Part shown: one piece after another, positions 45,804 to 54,813 of the stretch
Numbering within the stretch: the first letter of the stretch is position 1
Layout of the letters: each line of letters opens with the position of its first letter
Origin: Alteribacillus sp. YIM 98480
Lineage (GTDB): Bacteria > Bacillota > Bacilli > Bacillales > Marinococcaceae
Assembly: GCF_009765375.1 (NCBI RefSeq)
Contig: NZ_VTOK01000007.1
Location: forward strand, 124,001-188,000
DNA length: 64,000 nt
Direction: 5' to 3'
Notes under the pieces: generated by a model
What the model was told of the DNA's origin: nothing
Seen by the model: only the letters and a program-made list of their open reading frames with translations
The model's database searches: none
Translations under genes and position numbers: made by a program

Positions 45804-46736
45804 ATGGACTCAATCCGGTCGTCTTTAGAGCGTTTTATGGATAACAACAATTGGCGGAACAGGTACGAAAAATTAAAACAAGAAGTATTATCCTATCCGC
45901 AAATTAAAACATTTCTAAAAGAACATCCGGAATGGACAACAAAAGAAATGGAAACGCATATGATGACGTTTTTTGAATATAAAAGGGAAAGACAAAATTG
46001 CGACGCCTGTCCTGGTTTAGCAGAATGTCCTAATATGATGCAGGGATATCAGCCTGAGCTAATAACCGATAAAGAACAGCCGCTCATTACGTATCACCCC
46101 TGCCGTTTAAAGAAGCAGGCTGACGAACGGAAAAGACAACAGTCGCTCATTAAAAGCCTTTATATTCCAAAAGAAATATTGGAAGCAACGTTTGATGATA
46201 TCGAACAAGACCATGCAAGCCGCCTGTCAGCGAGTAATCAATGCTTGAAATTCGCTTTGCAGGCCGAGCCTGGAGAAGATGCAAACGGCTTATATCTTTA
46301 CGGCAAATTTGGTGTAGGGAAAACATATATGATGGGTGCGATTGCTAATGAATTGGCCGAACGTGATATTTCTTCAATGATCGTTTATGTACCTGACTTT
46401 TTTAGAGAAATGAAGCAAGCTTTATCAGATGGTTCGGTACAGGAAAAAATAGACAACGTCAAGAACGTAGAAGTGTTAATACTGGACGATATTGGGGCAG
46501 AGACGACTTCTGCCTGGGTTCGTGATGACGTTTTAGGTGTTATTTTGCAATATCGTCTTATGGAAAAACTGCCTACTTTGTATACTTCAAATTATGATTA
46601 TGATGAGCTAGAAACGCATTTGTCTTATTCCCAAAAAGGCGGGATTGAACAGTTAAAAGCCAAACGTATTATGGAAAGAATTAAGCACTTAACGACATCT
46701 ATTTTTATTGATGGCAAAAATCGTCGTGAAATGTAA
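45804..46736 (+). CDS. dnaI: Primosomal protein DnaI (helicase loader)
   Basis: An AAA+ ATPase that loads the replicative helicase onto DNA. It is 310 residues. The N-terminal zinc-binding region has Cys residues in CDACPGLAECPN and a further Cys in HPCRLKK. The AAA+ part has Walker A LYGKFGVGKTYMMG (about 172-185), Walker B VLILDDIGAE, and TSNYDYDEL with sensor residues. The ribosome binding site GAGGTG precedes the ATG. It is the partner of dnaB in an operon. No terminator is clear after it. Confidence 0.97.
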   Translation: MDSIRSSLERFMDNNNWRNRYEKLKQEVLSYPQIKTFLKEHPEWTTKEMETHMMTFFEYKRERQNCDACPGLAECPNMMQGYQPELITDKEQPLITYHPCRLKKQADERKRQQSLIKSLYIPKEILEATFDDIEQDHASRLSASNQCLKFALQAEPGEDANGLYLYGKFGVGKTYMMGAIANELAERDISSMIVYVPDFFREMKQALSDGSVQEKIDNVKNVEVLILDDIGAETTSAWVRDDVLGVILQYRLMEKLPTLYTSNYDYDELETHLSYSQKGGIEQLKAKRIMERIKHLTTSIFIDGKNRREM

Positions 46737-46886
46737 AAAATCGAGCTTTACACTGGGAATACTTTTAAAAACTATGATAGGATAAACGTAGTTCTTGCCT
46801 TTTTGGCACATGTGTAAGATATAGATTGGTAATAGACAAGATGAATCTTAAAAGGGTTCCCACTTTTTATTAATGGGGGTTTTGTA

Positions 46887-47996
46887 ATGAGTATAGATCC
46901 GATTCTTACCAAAGCTTTAAATGGTGAACGTTTAACAATGGAAGATGCTGTTCGTTTATACGAAAGTGATGAAATCGAAAAAATGGGAGCGGCAGCAAAT
47001 GAAATAACAAAGAAATGGCATCCAGACCCCGTCACCACTTTTGTAATCGGCCGTAATGTGAATTACACGAATTTCTGTGATACGTATTGTCGTTTTTGTG
47101 CTTTTTATAGAAGACCTGGTTCTGATGAAGGGTATGTTCTTTCTAATGAAGAAATTTTTGAGAAAATCCAGGAAACAGCCGACGTAGACGGGACAGAAAT
47201 ACTTATGCAAGGCGGCACAAATCCTGATCTGTCATTTAGCTATTATACGGATTTGCTGCGAGAGATTAAAAAACGTTTTCCAGGGATTACGATGCACTCT
47301 TTTTCACCTGCAGAAATTTACAAGATGGTAGAAGTGTCCGGCCTTTCTTTAGAAGAAGTATTAAGGGAGCTGCATGAAGCTGGCTTGGATTCTCTTCCAG
47401 GAGGCGGCGCTGAAATTCTTACAGAAGAAACACGCAAAAAAGTAAGCCGCTTGAAATGTACGGGAGAACAGTGGATCGATTGTATGAAAACAGCAAAAAA
47501 GGTCGGTATGCATGGAACAGCCACGATGGTAATTGGTTTGACGGAATCGAATGAAGAACGGGCATTGCATCTGCAAAAAATACGTGATGCTCAGGATGAA
47601 AGCAATTGCTTCCTTGCTTTTATCTCCTGGACCTTCCAGCCAGACAATACAAACATGAAAGGTGAAATTATTTCGCCTGAGGGATACTTAAGAAACGTAG
47701 CGATTTCCCGGTTATTCCTTGACAATATTCCTAACTTCCAATCATCTTGGGTTACGATGGGACCAGAAACCGGTAAACGTTCTCTCGAATTTGGCTGTAA
47801 TGATTTTGGCAGTACAATGATGGAAGAAAATGTAGTATCTGCTGCAGGGACGACTCATAAAGTAAACACGAACCAAATTTTGCAGCTTATCCGCGAAGCC
47901 GGTAAGATACCAGCACAGCGTGATACAAAATATAATATTCTTCGGCGCTTTGACGGGCAATCTAAAGCAGATAAAGATTTTGTGATGCAAAACTAA
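46887..47996 (+). CDS. mqnC: Dehypoxanthine futalosine cyclase (cyclic DHFL synthase)
   Basis: A radical-SAM enzyme of the futalosine pathway of menaquinone synthesis. It converts dehypoxanthine futalosine to the cyclic form. It is 369 residues. The 4Fe-4S cluster motif CxxxCxxC is Cys64, Cys68, Cys71 (CDTYCRFC). GGTNPDLSFSYY and SLPGGGAEIL are typical of the MqnC/CofH group. B. subtilis uses the classical Men pathway, so this gene marks a different quinone route. Other mqn genes are not in the window. A hairpin-like stretch (CCCAC...GTGGG region, about 46858-46882) precedes the start. A very strong terminator follows. Confidence 0.9.
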   Translation: MSIDPILTKALNGERLTMEDAVRLYESDEIEKMGAAANEITKKWHPDPVTTFVIGRNVNYTNFCDTYCRFCAFYRRPGSDEGYVLSNEEIFEKIQETADVDGTEILMQGGTNPDLSFSYYTDLLREIKKRFPGITMHSFSPAEIYKMVEVSGLSLEEVLRELHEAGLDSLPGGGAEILTEETRKKVSRLKCTGEQWIDCMKTAKKVGMHGTATMVIGLTESNEERALHLQKIRDAQDESNCFLAFISWTFQPDNTNMKGEIISPEGYLRNVAISRLFLDNIPNFQSSWVTMGPETGKRSLEFGCNDFGSTMMEENVVSAAGTTHKVNTNQILQLIREAGKIPAQRDTKYNILRRFDGQSKADKDFVMQN

Positions 47997-48010
47997 ACAA
48001 TAGACAGATA

Positions 48011-48070
48011 AAAAAACGTTTGTCCTATGAAGACTCTTTTTAGAGTTTTCATGAGGATAAGCGTTTTTTT
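48011..48070 (+). terminator. Strong terminator after mqnC
   Basis: A long stem of about 22 bp, AAAAAACGTTTGTCCTATGA paired with TCATGAGGATAAGCGTTTTT, extends through ACTC/GAGT. Bidirectional A/T tracts flank it. Confidence 0.93.
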
Positions 48071-48266
48071 ATACACGAGGAAAGTTTTTCTGGTAACGAT
48101 TGGCTGGGGGTACATTGTGAATAAGAATAAGACTGTCCTTTTTTCCCTGTGAACTCGAGCAGTCCTATAGTTATTGTTTTTGCGGATAAACCTGAAATGG
48201 TATTTTCATTAAAAATGGTAATAAGCAGAAATAAATTGGGCAATATAACCATTGGAGGTGTCCTAA

Positions 48267-48518
48267 TTGACAAAACCTTACCTTTGCCCAAATTGTAAAA
48301 GTAATCGGTCGCGTTTTAACATTATTGAACAAATGGCAACGCCCGTCAAACTGGATCCGCAGTCTGGTGAAGTGGTTCAACAATACACTAATGATAATAT
48401 GGATTCGTTTCATATCAGCTACAATGGTCCATCCCGAAAAATTCAATGCGGCGCTTGCGGATTAATTGAAGACGAAAGAACCTTTATTAAACATGCAGAA
48501 TTCCAGCCGAAAAATTAA
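48267..48518 (+). CDS. Small zinc-ribbon protein of unknown function
   Basis: An 83-residue protein with two CxxC pairs (CPNC at residues 7-10 and CGAC at about 61-64), the arrangement of a zinc ribbon. Between them is a hydrophilic stretch. There is no membrane segment. The start is TTG 48267, supported by a strong GGAGGTG 6 nt upstream. It lies in its own small unit between the mqnC terminator and a weak terminator at 48580-48611, before the sporulation gene ytxC. I cannot assign a function. Nucleic-acid binding would be a guess from the fold. Confidence 0.8.
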   Translation: MTKPYLCPNCKSNRSRFNIIEQMATPVKLDPQSGEVVQQYTNDNMDSFHISYNGPSRKIQCGACGLIEDERTFIKHAEFQPKN

Positions 48519-48579
48519 AGCCCTTATAAACGTTTGCCCATTTGAAGTACGAATACACAGTTTAAAATGCCATTTAAAA

Positions 48580-48611
48580 CGACCTTCTGGAAAGAAATCT
48601 GGAAGGTTTTC
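48580..48611 (+). terminator. Terminator after the zinc-ribbon gene
   Basis: ACCTTC pairs with GAAGGT around a 14-nt interval, followed by TTTTCCTATTT. The rest of 48612-48786 shows nothing recognisable. Confidence 0.55.
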
Positions 48612-48786
48612 CTATTTCTGCGTTGATTTTAGGCATTTTTATCTTTCTTCTTCCATAGGTATAAAAACAGAGCAGACGATTGCAATGGTAAACAAGGTAT
48701 AAAACTGGACCAGCCTTACAAGCTGGGGCTCTCCTATATGAAAATTCGGATTAAGACATGTCTTGTGAGCAGGGGGGAATGAAGGA

Positions 48787-49644
48787 TTGTTCTCGATCGG
48801 TTTTGCATGTGAAACAGATAGTGAAGTAATCTTTGATTGGTTTAGTAAGGAAAAGGAGGAATGGGAGCGAAAAGGTATATATACAGGTGAACTCTACAAA
48901 CATAAAGAGAGGGTTCTATGGGAGTTTGATGGAACAGAAGACCAATGGCAGGAGAGCATAATACCTTACCTTGCTTCTTCTCTATGTGATTATATGATTG
49001 AAGAGAAAGAACTGTATTGGGTAAAAGAACATATTGAACGGACCTTTTTTTATAGAGAAGAGGCCCCTGCAATCACTGAAATTGCCCACTCTCTCCTTGA
49101 AGGAGAACGAGAAGAAGTGCCAGAAACCAATCTGTTACAACAACGAAAGCATTTTGTTTATCATGAATTAACAGAAGAAATAAAAAACAATGACGTCATA
49201 CAATGGGACCCAATGCTGACATTTCGGCTTGGTAATTATCATCACCTGCTCATGAAAGCGGCGTCAGCAGCTATTGATGAATACAAATGGGAACAAGAAT
49301 ACCAAACAATGATTGAAGCTTGCCGTCATTATTTGAAGTATACTGCTTCGTTATGTTCCGTGCTTCATGTATTATTAAAAGAAAAACCTGTATTTCTCGA
49401 TAAGCACTTAAAACCGGTAGATCAATGGACGAGGCTTCATCATTTAGAACCAACGCTAGTGTTTGAAAAAAGCCTGCCCTTTGAATATATGGCAGTCAGT
49501 CCTGCAGTAAGCCTAGCCCCAAAAGAACTTCACATATACGCTGATGGAGAGGAAGGGACCGTACAAACGTTTGAAATGATTTTTCAAGAAAAATTGATAA
49601 CTCACCCTCGGTCTGAATGGCCATTAAAGGATAAAAATTTATAG
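48787..49644 (+). CDS. ytxC: Sporulation-associated protein YtxC
   Basis: A 285-residue protein of the YtxC family (281 aa in B. subtilis), located between dnaI and thrS as there. It lacks a signal peptide and membrane helices. It is helical and acidic, with several conserved-looking aromatic positions (FRLGNYHHLLMKAASAAIDEY). It has been linked to sporulation, but no biochemical role is known to me. The start is TTG 48787, with GGGGGGA about 8 nt upstream. A strong terminator follows. Confidence 0.85.
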   Translation: MFSIGFACETDSEVIFDWFSKEKEEWERKGIYTGELYKHKERVLWEFDGTEDQWQESIIPYLASSLCDYMIEEKELYWVKEHIERTFFYREEAPAITEIAHSLLEGEREEVPETNLLQQRKHFVYHELTEEIKNNDVIQWDPMLTFRLGNYHHLLMKAASAAIDEYKWEQEYQTMIEACRHYLKYTASLCSVLHVLLKEKPVFLDKHLKPVDQWTRLHHLEPTLVFEKSLPFEYMAVSPAVSLAPKELHIYADGEEGTVQTFEMIFQEKLITHPRSEWPLKDKNL

Positions 49645-49670
49645 AATAATAATGTAAAATCCTTACAGGA

Positions 49671-49703
49671 AAAAACTCCAACCTGATCTGTTGGAGTTTT
49701 TTA
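49671..49703 (+). terminator. Terminator after ytxC
   Basis: AAAAAACTCCAAC pairs perfectly with GTTGGAGTTTTTT. The 234 nt from here to the TRAP gene hold no other recognisable site. Confidence 0.95.
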
Positions 49704-49937
49704 TTCTTCCGTAAAAAAGTGGAACAAATGCCTTTACGGATATGATATGATAGAAGAAGTTGTGGAAAAATTCTTGAATGCATTAAAGCCCTGAAGAGTT
49801 ACAGTATTAAAGTGAAAGGGAAATACCGCTGTTATGTTTTCCACTTTTTAGATAAACTTTGATTTTGTCAAAATTATCTTATACTGTTCACCTACGTTAT
49901 GTTTATATTCCTAACAGTGTAAAAGGGGGAGGCATCG

Positions 49938-51887
49938 ATGAAAAAATCATCAGAAAAAGCGGAGAAGACTGCTGAAAAAGGGGAAAATTCTAATAAAAGA
50001 GAATACATAGGGAAAGCGGCTTTTTTTGTGTCTGCTTTTGCCATTCTATGGTCGATTTTTCAACTATATGCAGCCGGAACGGGCACGTTTGATGCGATCA
50101 AACTACGCGCATGGCACATTGTTTTTTTGTTAGTTATGGCTTTCTTATTGTTTCCGGCATGGAAAAAAAGAAAAGAAGCAGCACTTAAATCTCCGAAAAT
50201 ATTTGATGTATTATGCATTATCTTAACGATAATATCATTTGGTTATTTTCTTTGGAATTATGAAGCAGTAGTTTTAAGAGGCGGTTTTTTACTGCCGCAA
50301 GATTACATATTTGGTGCGGCAGGCATACTCATGATATTTGAGGCTGCACGCAGAGTAGTTGGAAATCTAGCTGTTCTTGCACTAATTTTTCTTCTTTACA
50401 ATTTCTTTGGCAACTATTTTCCTGGGGATTTTAGTCATAGCGGTTTTAGTATAAATAGAGTTATCGACCATATGTTTTGGGGAAGTCAAGGTATATTTGG
50501 AATAGCGATAGGTGTTTCCGCTACTTTCGTTTTTCTTTTTATTTTGTTTGGAGCTTTTTTGCGTATCAGCGGTTTCAGCCATTTTATTAACGATCTGGCT
50601 TTAACCATTGCAGGACGATCACCCGGGGGACCTGCAAAAGTTGCTGTTCTTGCTAGCAGCTTAATGGGGATGATTAATGGAAGCGCTCTCGCAAATGTGG
50701 CTACCACTGGAACCATTACTATTCCGATGATGAAAAGAAACGGGTACAAATCAAGATTTGCAGCAGCTGTGGAGGCAGTGGCTTCTACAGGCGGTCAATT
50801 TGCTCCCCCGATAATGGGGGCCGCTGGTTTTGTTATGGCAGAATATCTTGGTGTTCCTTATACTACTGTACTTATCGCCGCATTCATTCCTGCTCTTTTA
50901 TACTATTTAACGTTGATTCTTGTCGTTCATTTTGAAGCGAAACGGCTCGGATTAAAGGGTATTTCCCGGGAAAACATTCCGAAAATCAAGGAAGTTTTAA
51001 AAAAGCAGGGGCATCTGTCTTTACCTCTCATTGTGCTGGTAACATTGTTATTTTTAGGTTATACGCCTCTGTATACTGCTGTGTTTTCTATTATTGCTTG
51101 TGTTTTGGCCAGCTGGTTTCGAAAAGAAACAAGAATGGGGCTGAAAAAAACCCTTCAGGCTTTGGAGGAAGGAGCAAAGGGAGCAGTCGGTGTAGGGGTA
51201 GCTTGCGCTGTCATTGGCATTATTATCGGTACCGTATCTTTAACTGGTCTTGGACTGACCTTTGGATACACGATTATGGAATATACAAATGAAAGTTTGC
51301 TTCTTGCCGGTGTTTTAGTCATGCTGATGAGCATCATCTTAGGCATGGGAGTACCTGGAGTAGCTGCTTACGTTATTGTTGCAACAGTAGCGGCACCTGT
51401 TTTAGTAGACCTTGGTGTACAGCCGCTTGCCGCTCACATGTTTGTTTTGATCTATGCATGCCTGTCCAATATTACACCTCCGGTAGCTCTTGCGTCATAT
51501 ATTGCTGCGGGGATTGCCGAAATAGACCAGAACAAAGTATCTTTAACAGCTGTTAAGCTCGCTTTGACAGGATTTTTACTTCCGTTTTTCTTTATTTACG
51601 AGCCTGCTCTTTTGCTCGGTGGAGGAACAGAATTTTCTGCGAGCATTTTTCCAGTTATAACAGCGGTGATTGGTGCCATGGCTTTAGCATCTGGACTGCA
51701 AGGATGGCTGCTTACACGAACTTCTCTCTTTCATCGCGTCTTACTAGTTTTAGCAGGGCTGGTCATGATCGCACCTGGTATTTGGACAGATGGTGCTGGT
51801 GTTTGTATCATAACTTTTATATTGGTTTGGCAGGGAATAATAACTAAAAATAACCGAAAAGAATCATCCGCAGCAGTACACAGTTAA
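49938..51887 (+). CDS. TRAP transporter fused permease subunit (TAXI type, DctQM fusion)
   Basis: A 649-residue inner-membrane protein in which the small (4-TM) and large (12-TM) TRAP subunits are fused, as is usual for TAXI-type systems. The charged Lys/Glu-rich N-terminus is cytoplasmic. Signature stretches include GGPAKVAVLASSLMGMINGSALANVATTG, seen here as SSLMGMINGSALAN, with STGGQFAPPIMGAAGFVMAEYL, MGVPGVAAYVI and CLSNITPPVALASY. It uses an ion gradient to import an organic acid-like substrate delivered by the TAXI receptor encoded 31 nt downstream. The substrate cannot be told. The ribosome binding site GGGGGAGG precedes the ATG. Confidence 0.95.
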   Translation: MKKSSEKAEKTAEKGENSNKREYIGKAAFFVSAFAILWSIFQLYAAGTGTFDAIKLRAWHIVFLLVMAFLLFPAWKKRKEAALKSPKIFDVLCIILTIISFGYFLWNYEAVVLRGGFLLPQDYIFGAAGILMIFEAARRVVGNLAVLALIFLLYNFFGNYFPGDFSHSGFSINRVIDHMFWGSQGIFGIAIGVSATFVFLFILFGAFLRISGFSHFINDLALTIAGRSPGGPAKVAVLASSLMGMINGSALANVATTGTITIPMMKRNGYKSRFAAAVEAVASTGGQFAPPIMGAAGFVMAEYLGVPYTTVLIAAFIPALLYYLTLILVVHFEAKRLGLKGISRENIPKIKEVLKKQGHLSLPLIVLVTLLFLGYTPLYTAVFSIIACVLASWFRKETRMGLKKTLQALEEGAKGAVGVGVACAVIGIIIGTVSLTGLGLTFGYTIMEYTNESLLLAGVLVMLMSIILGMGVPGVAAYVIVATVAAPVLVDLGVQPLAAHMFVLIYACLSNITPPVALASYIAAGIAEIDQNKVSLTAVKLALTGFLLPFFFIYEPALLLGGGTEFSASIFPVITAVIGAMALASGLQGWLLTRTSLFHRVLLVLAGLVMIAPGIWTDGAGVCIITFILVWQGIITKNNRKESSAAVHS

Positions 51888-51918
51888 TAGAAGAATGACA
51901 GAAGAAAGGATGTTTACT

Positions 51919-52944
51919 ATGGAGAAATTTTCTATTAAAAAATTGGTGATGACTGGCTCTCTTGCAGCAGTAACGGTAATGGCGGCTGCTTGCGGCGGGG
52001 AGAATGAGGAATCCCCTGAAAATGCAGAAAGTGGAGACGAAAATGGTTCTGACGTACAAGATCTGAACTTTCCCACAGCAAGTACAACAGGAACTATATA
52101 TCCTTTAGGTTCTGCGATGGCTAATCTATGGAACGATGAAATGGACAACGTACGGGTTAATGCACAAGGGTCCAATGGCGGAGTAGAAAATCTTAATATG
52201 TTAAAAGAAGGAGAAGGCCATATATCTTTTGCTACTTCAGGCATTATTTGGGAAGCATATAATGGAGAGAGAGGTTTTACCGATCGTCAGTATGATGATG
52301 TCCGCATTATGGCTGGCCTATATTATAACCCGAACCAATTCGTTGTGCGTGAAGAAGCTGGAATTGATTCCGTTGCAGATCTTGAGGGCAAAAAGTTTGC
52401 TCCGGGTGCTTCGGGAAGCACACCTGAAGTAGAATCAAGTATTATTCTGCCTGAATATGGTATTGACTATCCTGGTGGGATCGAAGAAAATTTTGTCGGC
52501 TTTGACGAAGCGATTGACTTAATGCGAAATAAACAAATTGACGGAGCATTGATTCAGGCAGGTCTGCCAACCGCTGCAGTCACCGAAATGACTTCTACTG
52601 CTGGCGGTAAACTAATTGGTATTGATGAAGACGTACGTTCATCATTGATGGAAGAATACCCTTGGTACTCTGAAGTTACGATTCCTGCTGATACTTATGA
52701 AAACCAGGAAGAAGACGTAGAAACGTTAGGGATCAAAATGATGCTGATGACAGACGCTTCTCTTGATGAAGATATGGTGTATGAAATGACAAAAACATTT
52801 TGGGAAAACCTAGACCAACTTGAAGATTCTCATACTATTGTGGAACAGATGGATTTAGAAGAAGCTACTACAGAACTAGCAGACATACCTCTTCATGAAG
52901 GAGCCAAACGTTACTATGAAGAAGAAGGAGTACTCGAAGAATAA
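51919..52944 (+). CDS. TAXI-family TRAP solute receptor, lipoprotein
   Basis: A 341-residue extracytoplasmic substrate-binding protein for the adjacent TRAP permease. A lipoprotein signal is evident: basic N-terminus, hydrophobic core and a lipobox ending MAAAC at about residues 18-22. An acidic linker (ENEESPENAESGDENGSD) follows the Cys. The TAXI domain starts LNFPTASTTGTIYPLGSAMANLW. ATG 51919 follows AAAGGA with 8-nt spacing. The frame continues up to 51895, where an earlier Met would lengthen the signal region. It is co-transcribed with the permease. Substrates of TAXI receptors are mostly unassigned (glutamate or 2-oxoacids are known for some). Confidence 0.93.
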   Translation: MEKFSIKKLVMTGSLAAVTVMAAACGGENEESPENAESGDENGSDVQDLNFPTASTTGTIYPLGSAMANLWNDEMDNVRVNAQGSNGGVENLNMLKEGEGHISFATSGIIWEAYNGERGFTDRQYDDVRIMAGLYYNPNQFVVREEAGIDSVADLEGKKFAPGASGSTPEVESSIILPEYGIDYPGGIEENFVGFDEAIDLMRNKQIDGALIQAGLPTAAVTEMTSTAGGKLIGIDEDVRSSLMEEYPWYSEVTIPADTYENQEEDVETLGIKMMLMTDASLDEDMVYEMTKTFWENLDQLEDSHTIVEQMDLEEATTELADIPLHEGAKRYYEEEGVLEE

Positions 52945-53025
52945 GCAGACAATGGCTTAATGAAGGATTAACACTAAAGCAGATAAGAGCAGAGAATAGA
53001 TGAGCAAAGTATAAATATATGCAAG

Positions 53026-53056
53026 AGCCTGGAACTGTTCGAGTCCAGGCTTTTAT
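53026..53056 (+). terminator. Terminator after the TRAP-TAXI operon
   Basis: AGCCTGGA pairs with TCCAGGCT, followed by TTT. It lies 80 nt after the receptor stop. Confidence 0.85.
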
Positions 53057-53193
53057 GTTTCTAATATATATCGTAATAATAACAACAGAGGCGGGGCGGC
53101 TGCATTATTTTATTAACTTCAGCTGAAGCACTACCTTTTAGTACAGCTAAATATAATGAACAGTCACCTAGAGACGGGTTGAAAAGCTTTTCG

Positions 53194-54642
53194 TTAAATG
53201 TCTCTCGTTCTTGGGTAAAGTTTTACATATTGTTTATAACGTATTTCATATACGTTTGTGTTCTTTTGATTGGGTCGGTATATGTCTGCTTGAAGACAAG
53301 TAATATAGCTGTCAACAAATTGTCGAGCGTCTTTCACCCAGCCAAGATAGAGAAAAGCAGTAGATGCTATGCCAACAGCCGGCAGGTATTCACTATTTTC
53401 TGGTACACTCACTGTTTTATTTGTTATGTCAGCAAGTATTTGGCACCATGATTTACTTTTTGCTCCACCGCCGATTAAAATGATTTTTCCTTCCTTTGCC
53501 TCTATGATTGTTTCAGCAATATGCCGTAAAGAATAACAGATTCCTTCTAATGAAGCTCTCATAAAATCAGCTTGGCTTGTATTCGCTTGGATACCAAAAT
53601 ATATTCCTTTCGCATTGCTATCTTGAACCGGGAACCTTTCTCCATGAATATAAGGCAAAAAGACAAGACCGCCCGCACCTGGTTTAGACTGTGAAATAGT
53701 ATTTTCAAATGTTTCATACGAGCTCTCCGGCATAAATGTGTTTTTCGTCCACTCGTAGACATTGCCTGCATTCAAAAGAGGAGCTATTGAGATATTCATA
53801 TTTTGTATCACATGGGCTAGTGTGAAAACACCAGTGGTTTTTGGGGAATGACTTTTTGTTGGAGCTGCAGCCCAGCCCGTTGTACCAATGTAAAAATAGC
53901 TGTCACCATCATGAATCGCTCCTGCCCCCATGGTGCTTGCTCCTGCATCCCCTGCACCGCAAAGAACGGGAGTGTTTGCGTGAAAACCGCTATTCCCGCT
54001 GGGCAATACGTTTCCAGCCGCATCATTAGGTGACAATAATGCCGGAAGGGTGAAATGATCAATCCCGAAAGATTCCAGTATACCAGGGTGCCATGTTCTC
54101 GTTTGGATATCCATCATACCTGTCGTTGCACCGGTTACACTGTCTGTTGTGATAACTCCGGTAAGTTTATAAATGAGATAATCTTTTGCACTGAAAACGA
54201 CAGAGGCGGGTTTTTTCTCTCTTTTATTCAACCAAAGCAATTTGGCCAGCGGAGTCGAGGCCGATACAGCATTAGCTGTAATGTCCGGTAAATCTGAACG
54301 TTCTCTCTGAATCCAGCTGGCTTCTTCTTCAGCTCTCATATCAGAATATAAAATAGCTCGCTCTGTGTTTTCTCCTTCTCGAATTAAAATGACATTTTCC
54401 ATTTGACCGCTGAATGTGACAGCTTTCACTGACTCTGGAGGTATATTCTTTTCCTCGAACCATCCTCTTGTAATAGACATCATGCCAGTCCACCATTCTT
54501 CGGGGTTTTGTTCTTTTTCCCCATGTTTTCCTTTGTATGTATGAATGACTGCAGAACGCTCTTCGAAAATGCGGCCGTCTTTTTGAATGAGTAATCCTTT
54601 TATAGCTGATGTGCCCACGTCAAATACTGCAATATATTCCAT
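53194..54642 (-). CDS. FGGY-family carbohydrate kinase
   Basis: A 482-residue cytosolic sugar kinase of the FGGY family (xylulokinase/gluconokinase group). The N-terminal phosphate-binding strand FDVGTSAIKGLL and the second phosphate site YIGTTGWAA are present. The adenosine site ILIGGGAKSKSWCQILADI is intact, as is the catalytic-base Asp region GAGDAGAS. The exact sugar cannot be decided. The gene is alone on the minus strand, without neighbouring isomerase, transporter or regulator, so context does not help. The ribosome binding site AAGGAGG is 7 nt before the ATG. It is divergent from the LysM-3D gene. Confidence 0.88.
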   Translation of the reverse strand: MEYIAVFDVGTSAIKGLLIQKDGRIFEERSAVIHTYKGKHGEKEQNPEEWWTGMMSITRGWFEEKNIPPESVKAVTFSGQMENVILIREGENTERAILYSDMRAEEEASWIQRERSDLPDITANAVSASTPLAKLLWLNKREKKPASVVFSAKDYLIYKLTGVITTDSVTGATTGMMDIQTRTWHPGILESFGIDHFTLPALLSPNDAAGNVLPSGNSGFHANTPVLCGAGDAGASTMGAGAIHDGDSYFYIGTTGWAAAPTKSHSPKTTGVFTLAHVIQNMNISIAPLLNAGNVYEWTKNTFMPESSYETFENTISQSKPGAGGLVFLPYIHGERFPVQDSNAKGIYFGIQANTSQADFMRASLEGICYSLRHIAETIIEAKEGKIILIGGGAKSKSWCQILADITNKTVSVPENSEYLPAVGIASTAFLYLGWVKDARQFVDSYITCLQADIYRPNQKNTNVYEIRYKQYVKLYPRTRDI

Positions 54643-54713
54643 GATGAACCTCCTTCATTGACAGTCACTTTTAATCATTGTAACACCTTAGGCCAAGTAA
54701 TATATTTCGTCAT

Positions 54714-54774
54714 GGTAATGATAGTGTAATCGAAACGGAAATTGGTTGAGACACTATTGTAATATTACTATGAT
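54714..54774 (+). promoter_or_regulatory. Sigma-A promoter with WalR-like box for the LysM-3D gene
   Basis: TTGAGA (54746-54751), a 17-nt spacer and TATGAT (54769-54774) form a good sigma-A promoter 40 nt before the gene. Just upstream, GGTAAT-gatag-TGTAAT (54714-54730) matches the WalR direct repeat TGTWAH-N5-TGTWAH at 11 of 12 defined positions. WalR controls yocH-type cell-wall genes in B. subtilis. Confidence 0.6.
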
Positions 54775-54813
54775 AAATTTACTAATGCAGGATAAAAAAG
54801 GGAGTGGATTTTT

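Noticed and set aside
48466-48702. 78-codon frame after the zinc-ribbon gene
   Set aside because: It begins inside the zinc-ribbon gene in another frame and crosses a terminator hairpin.
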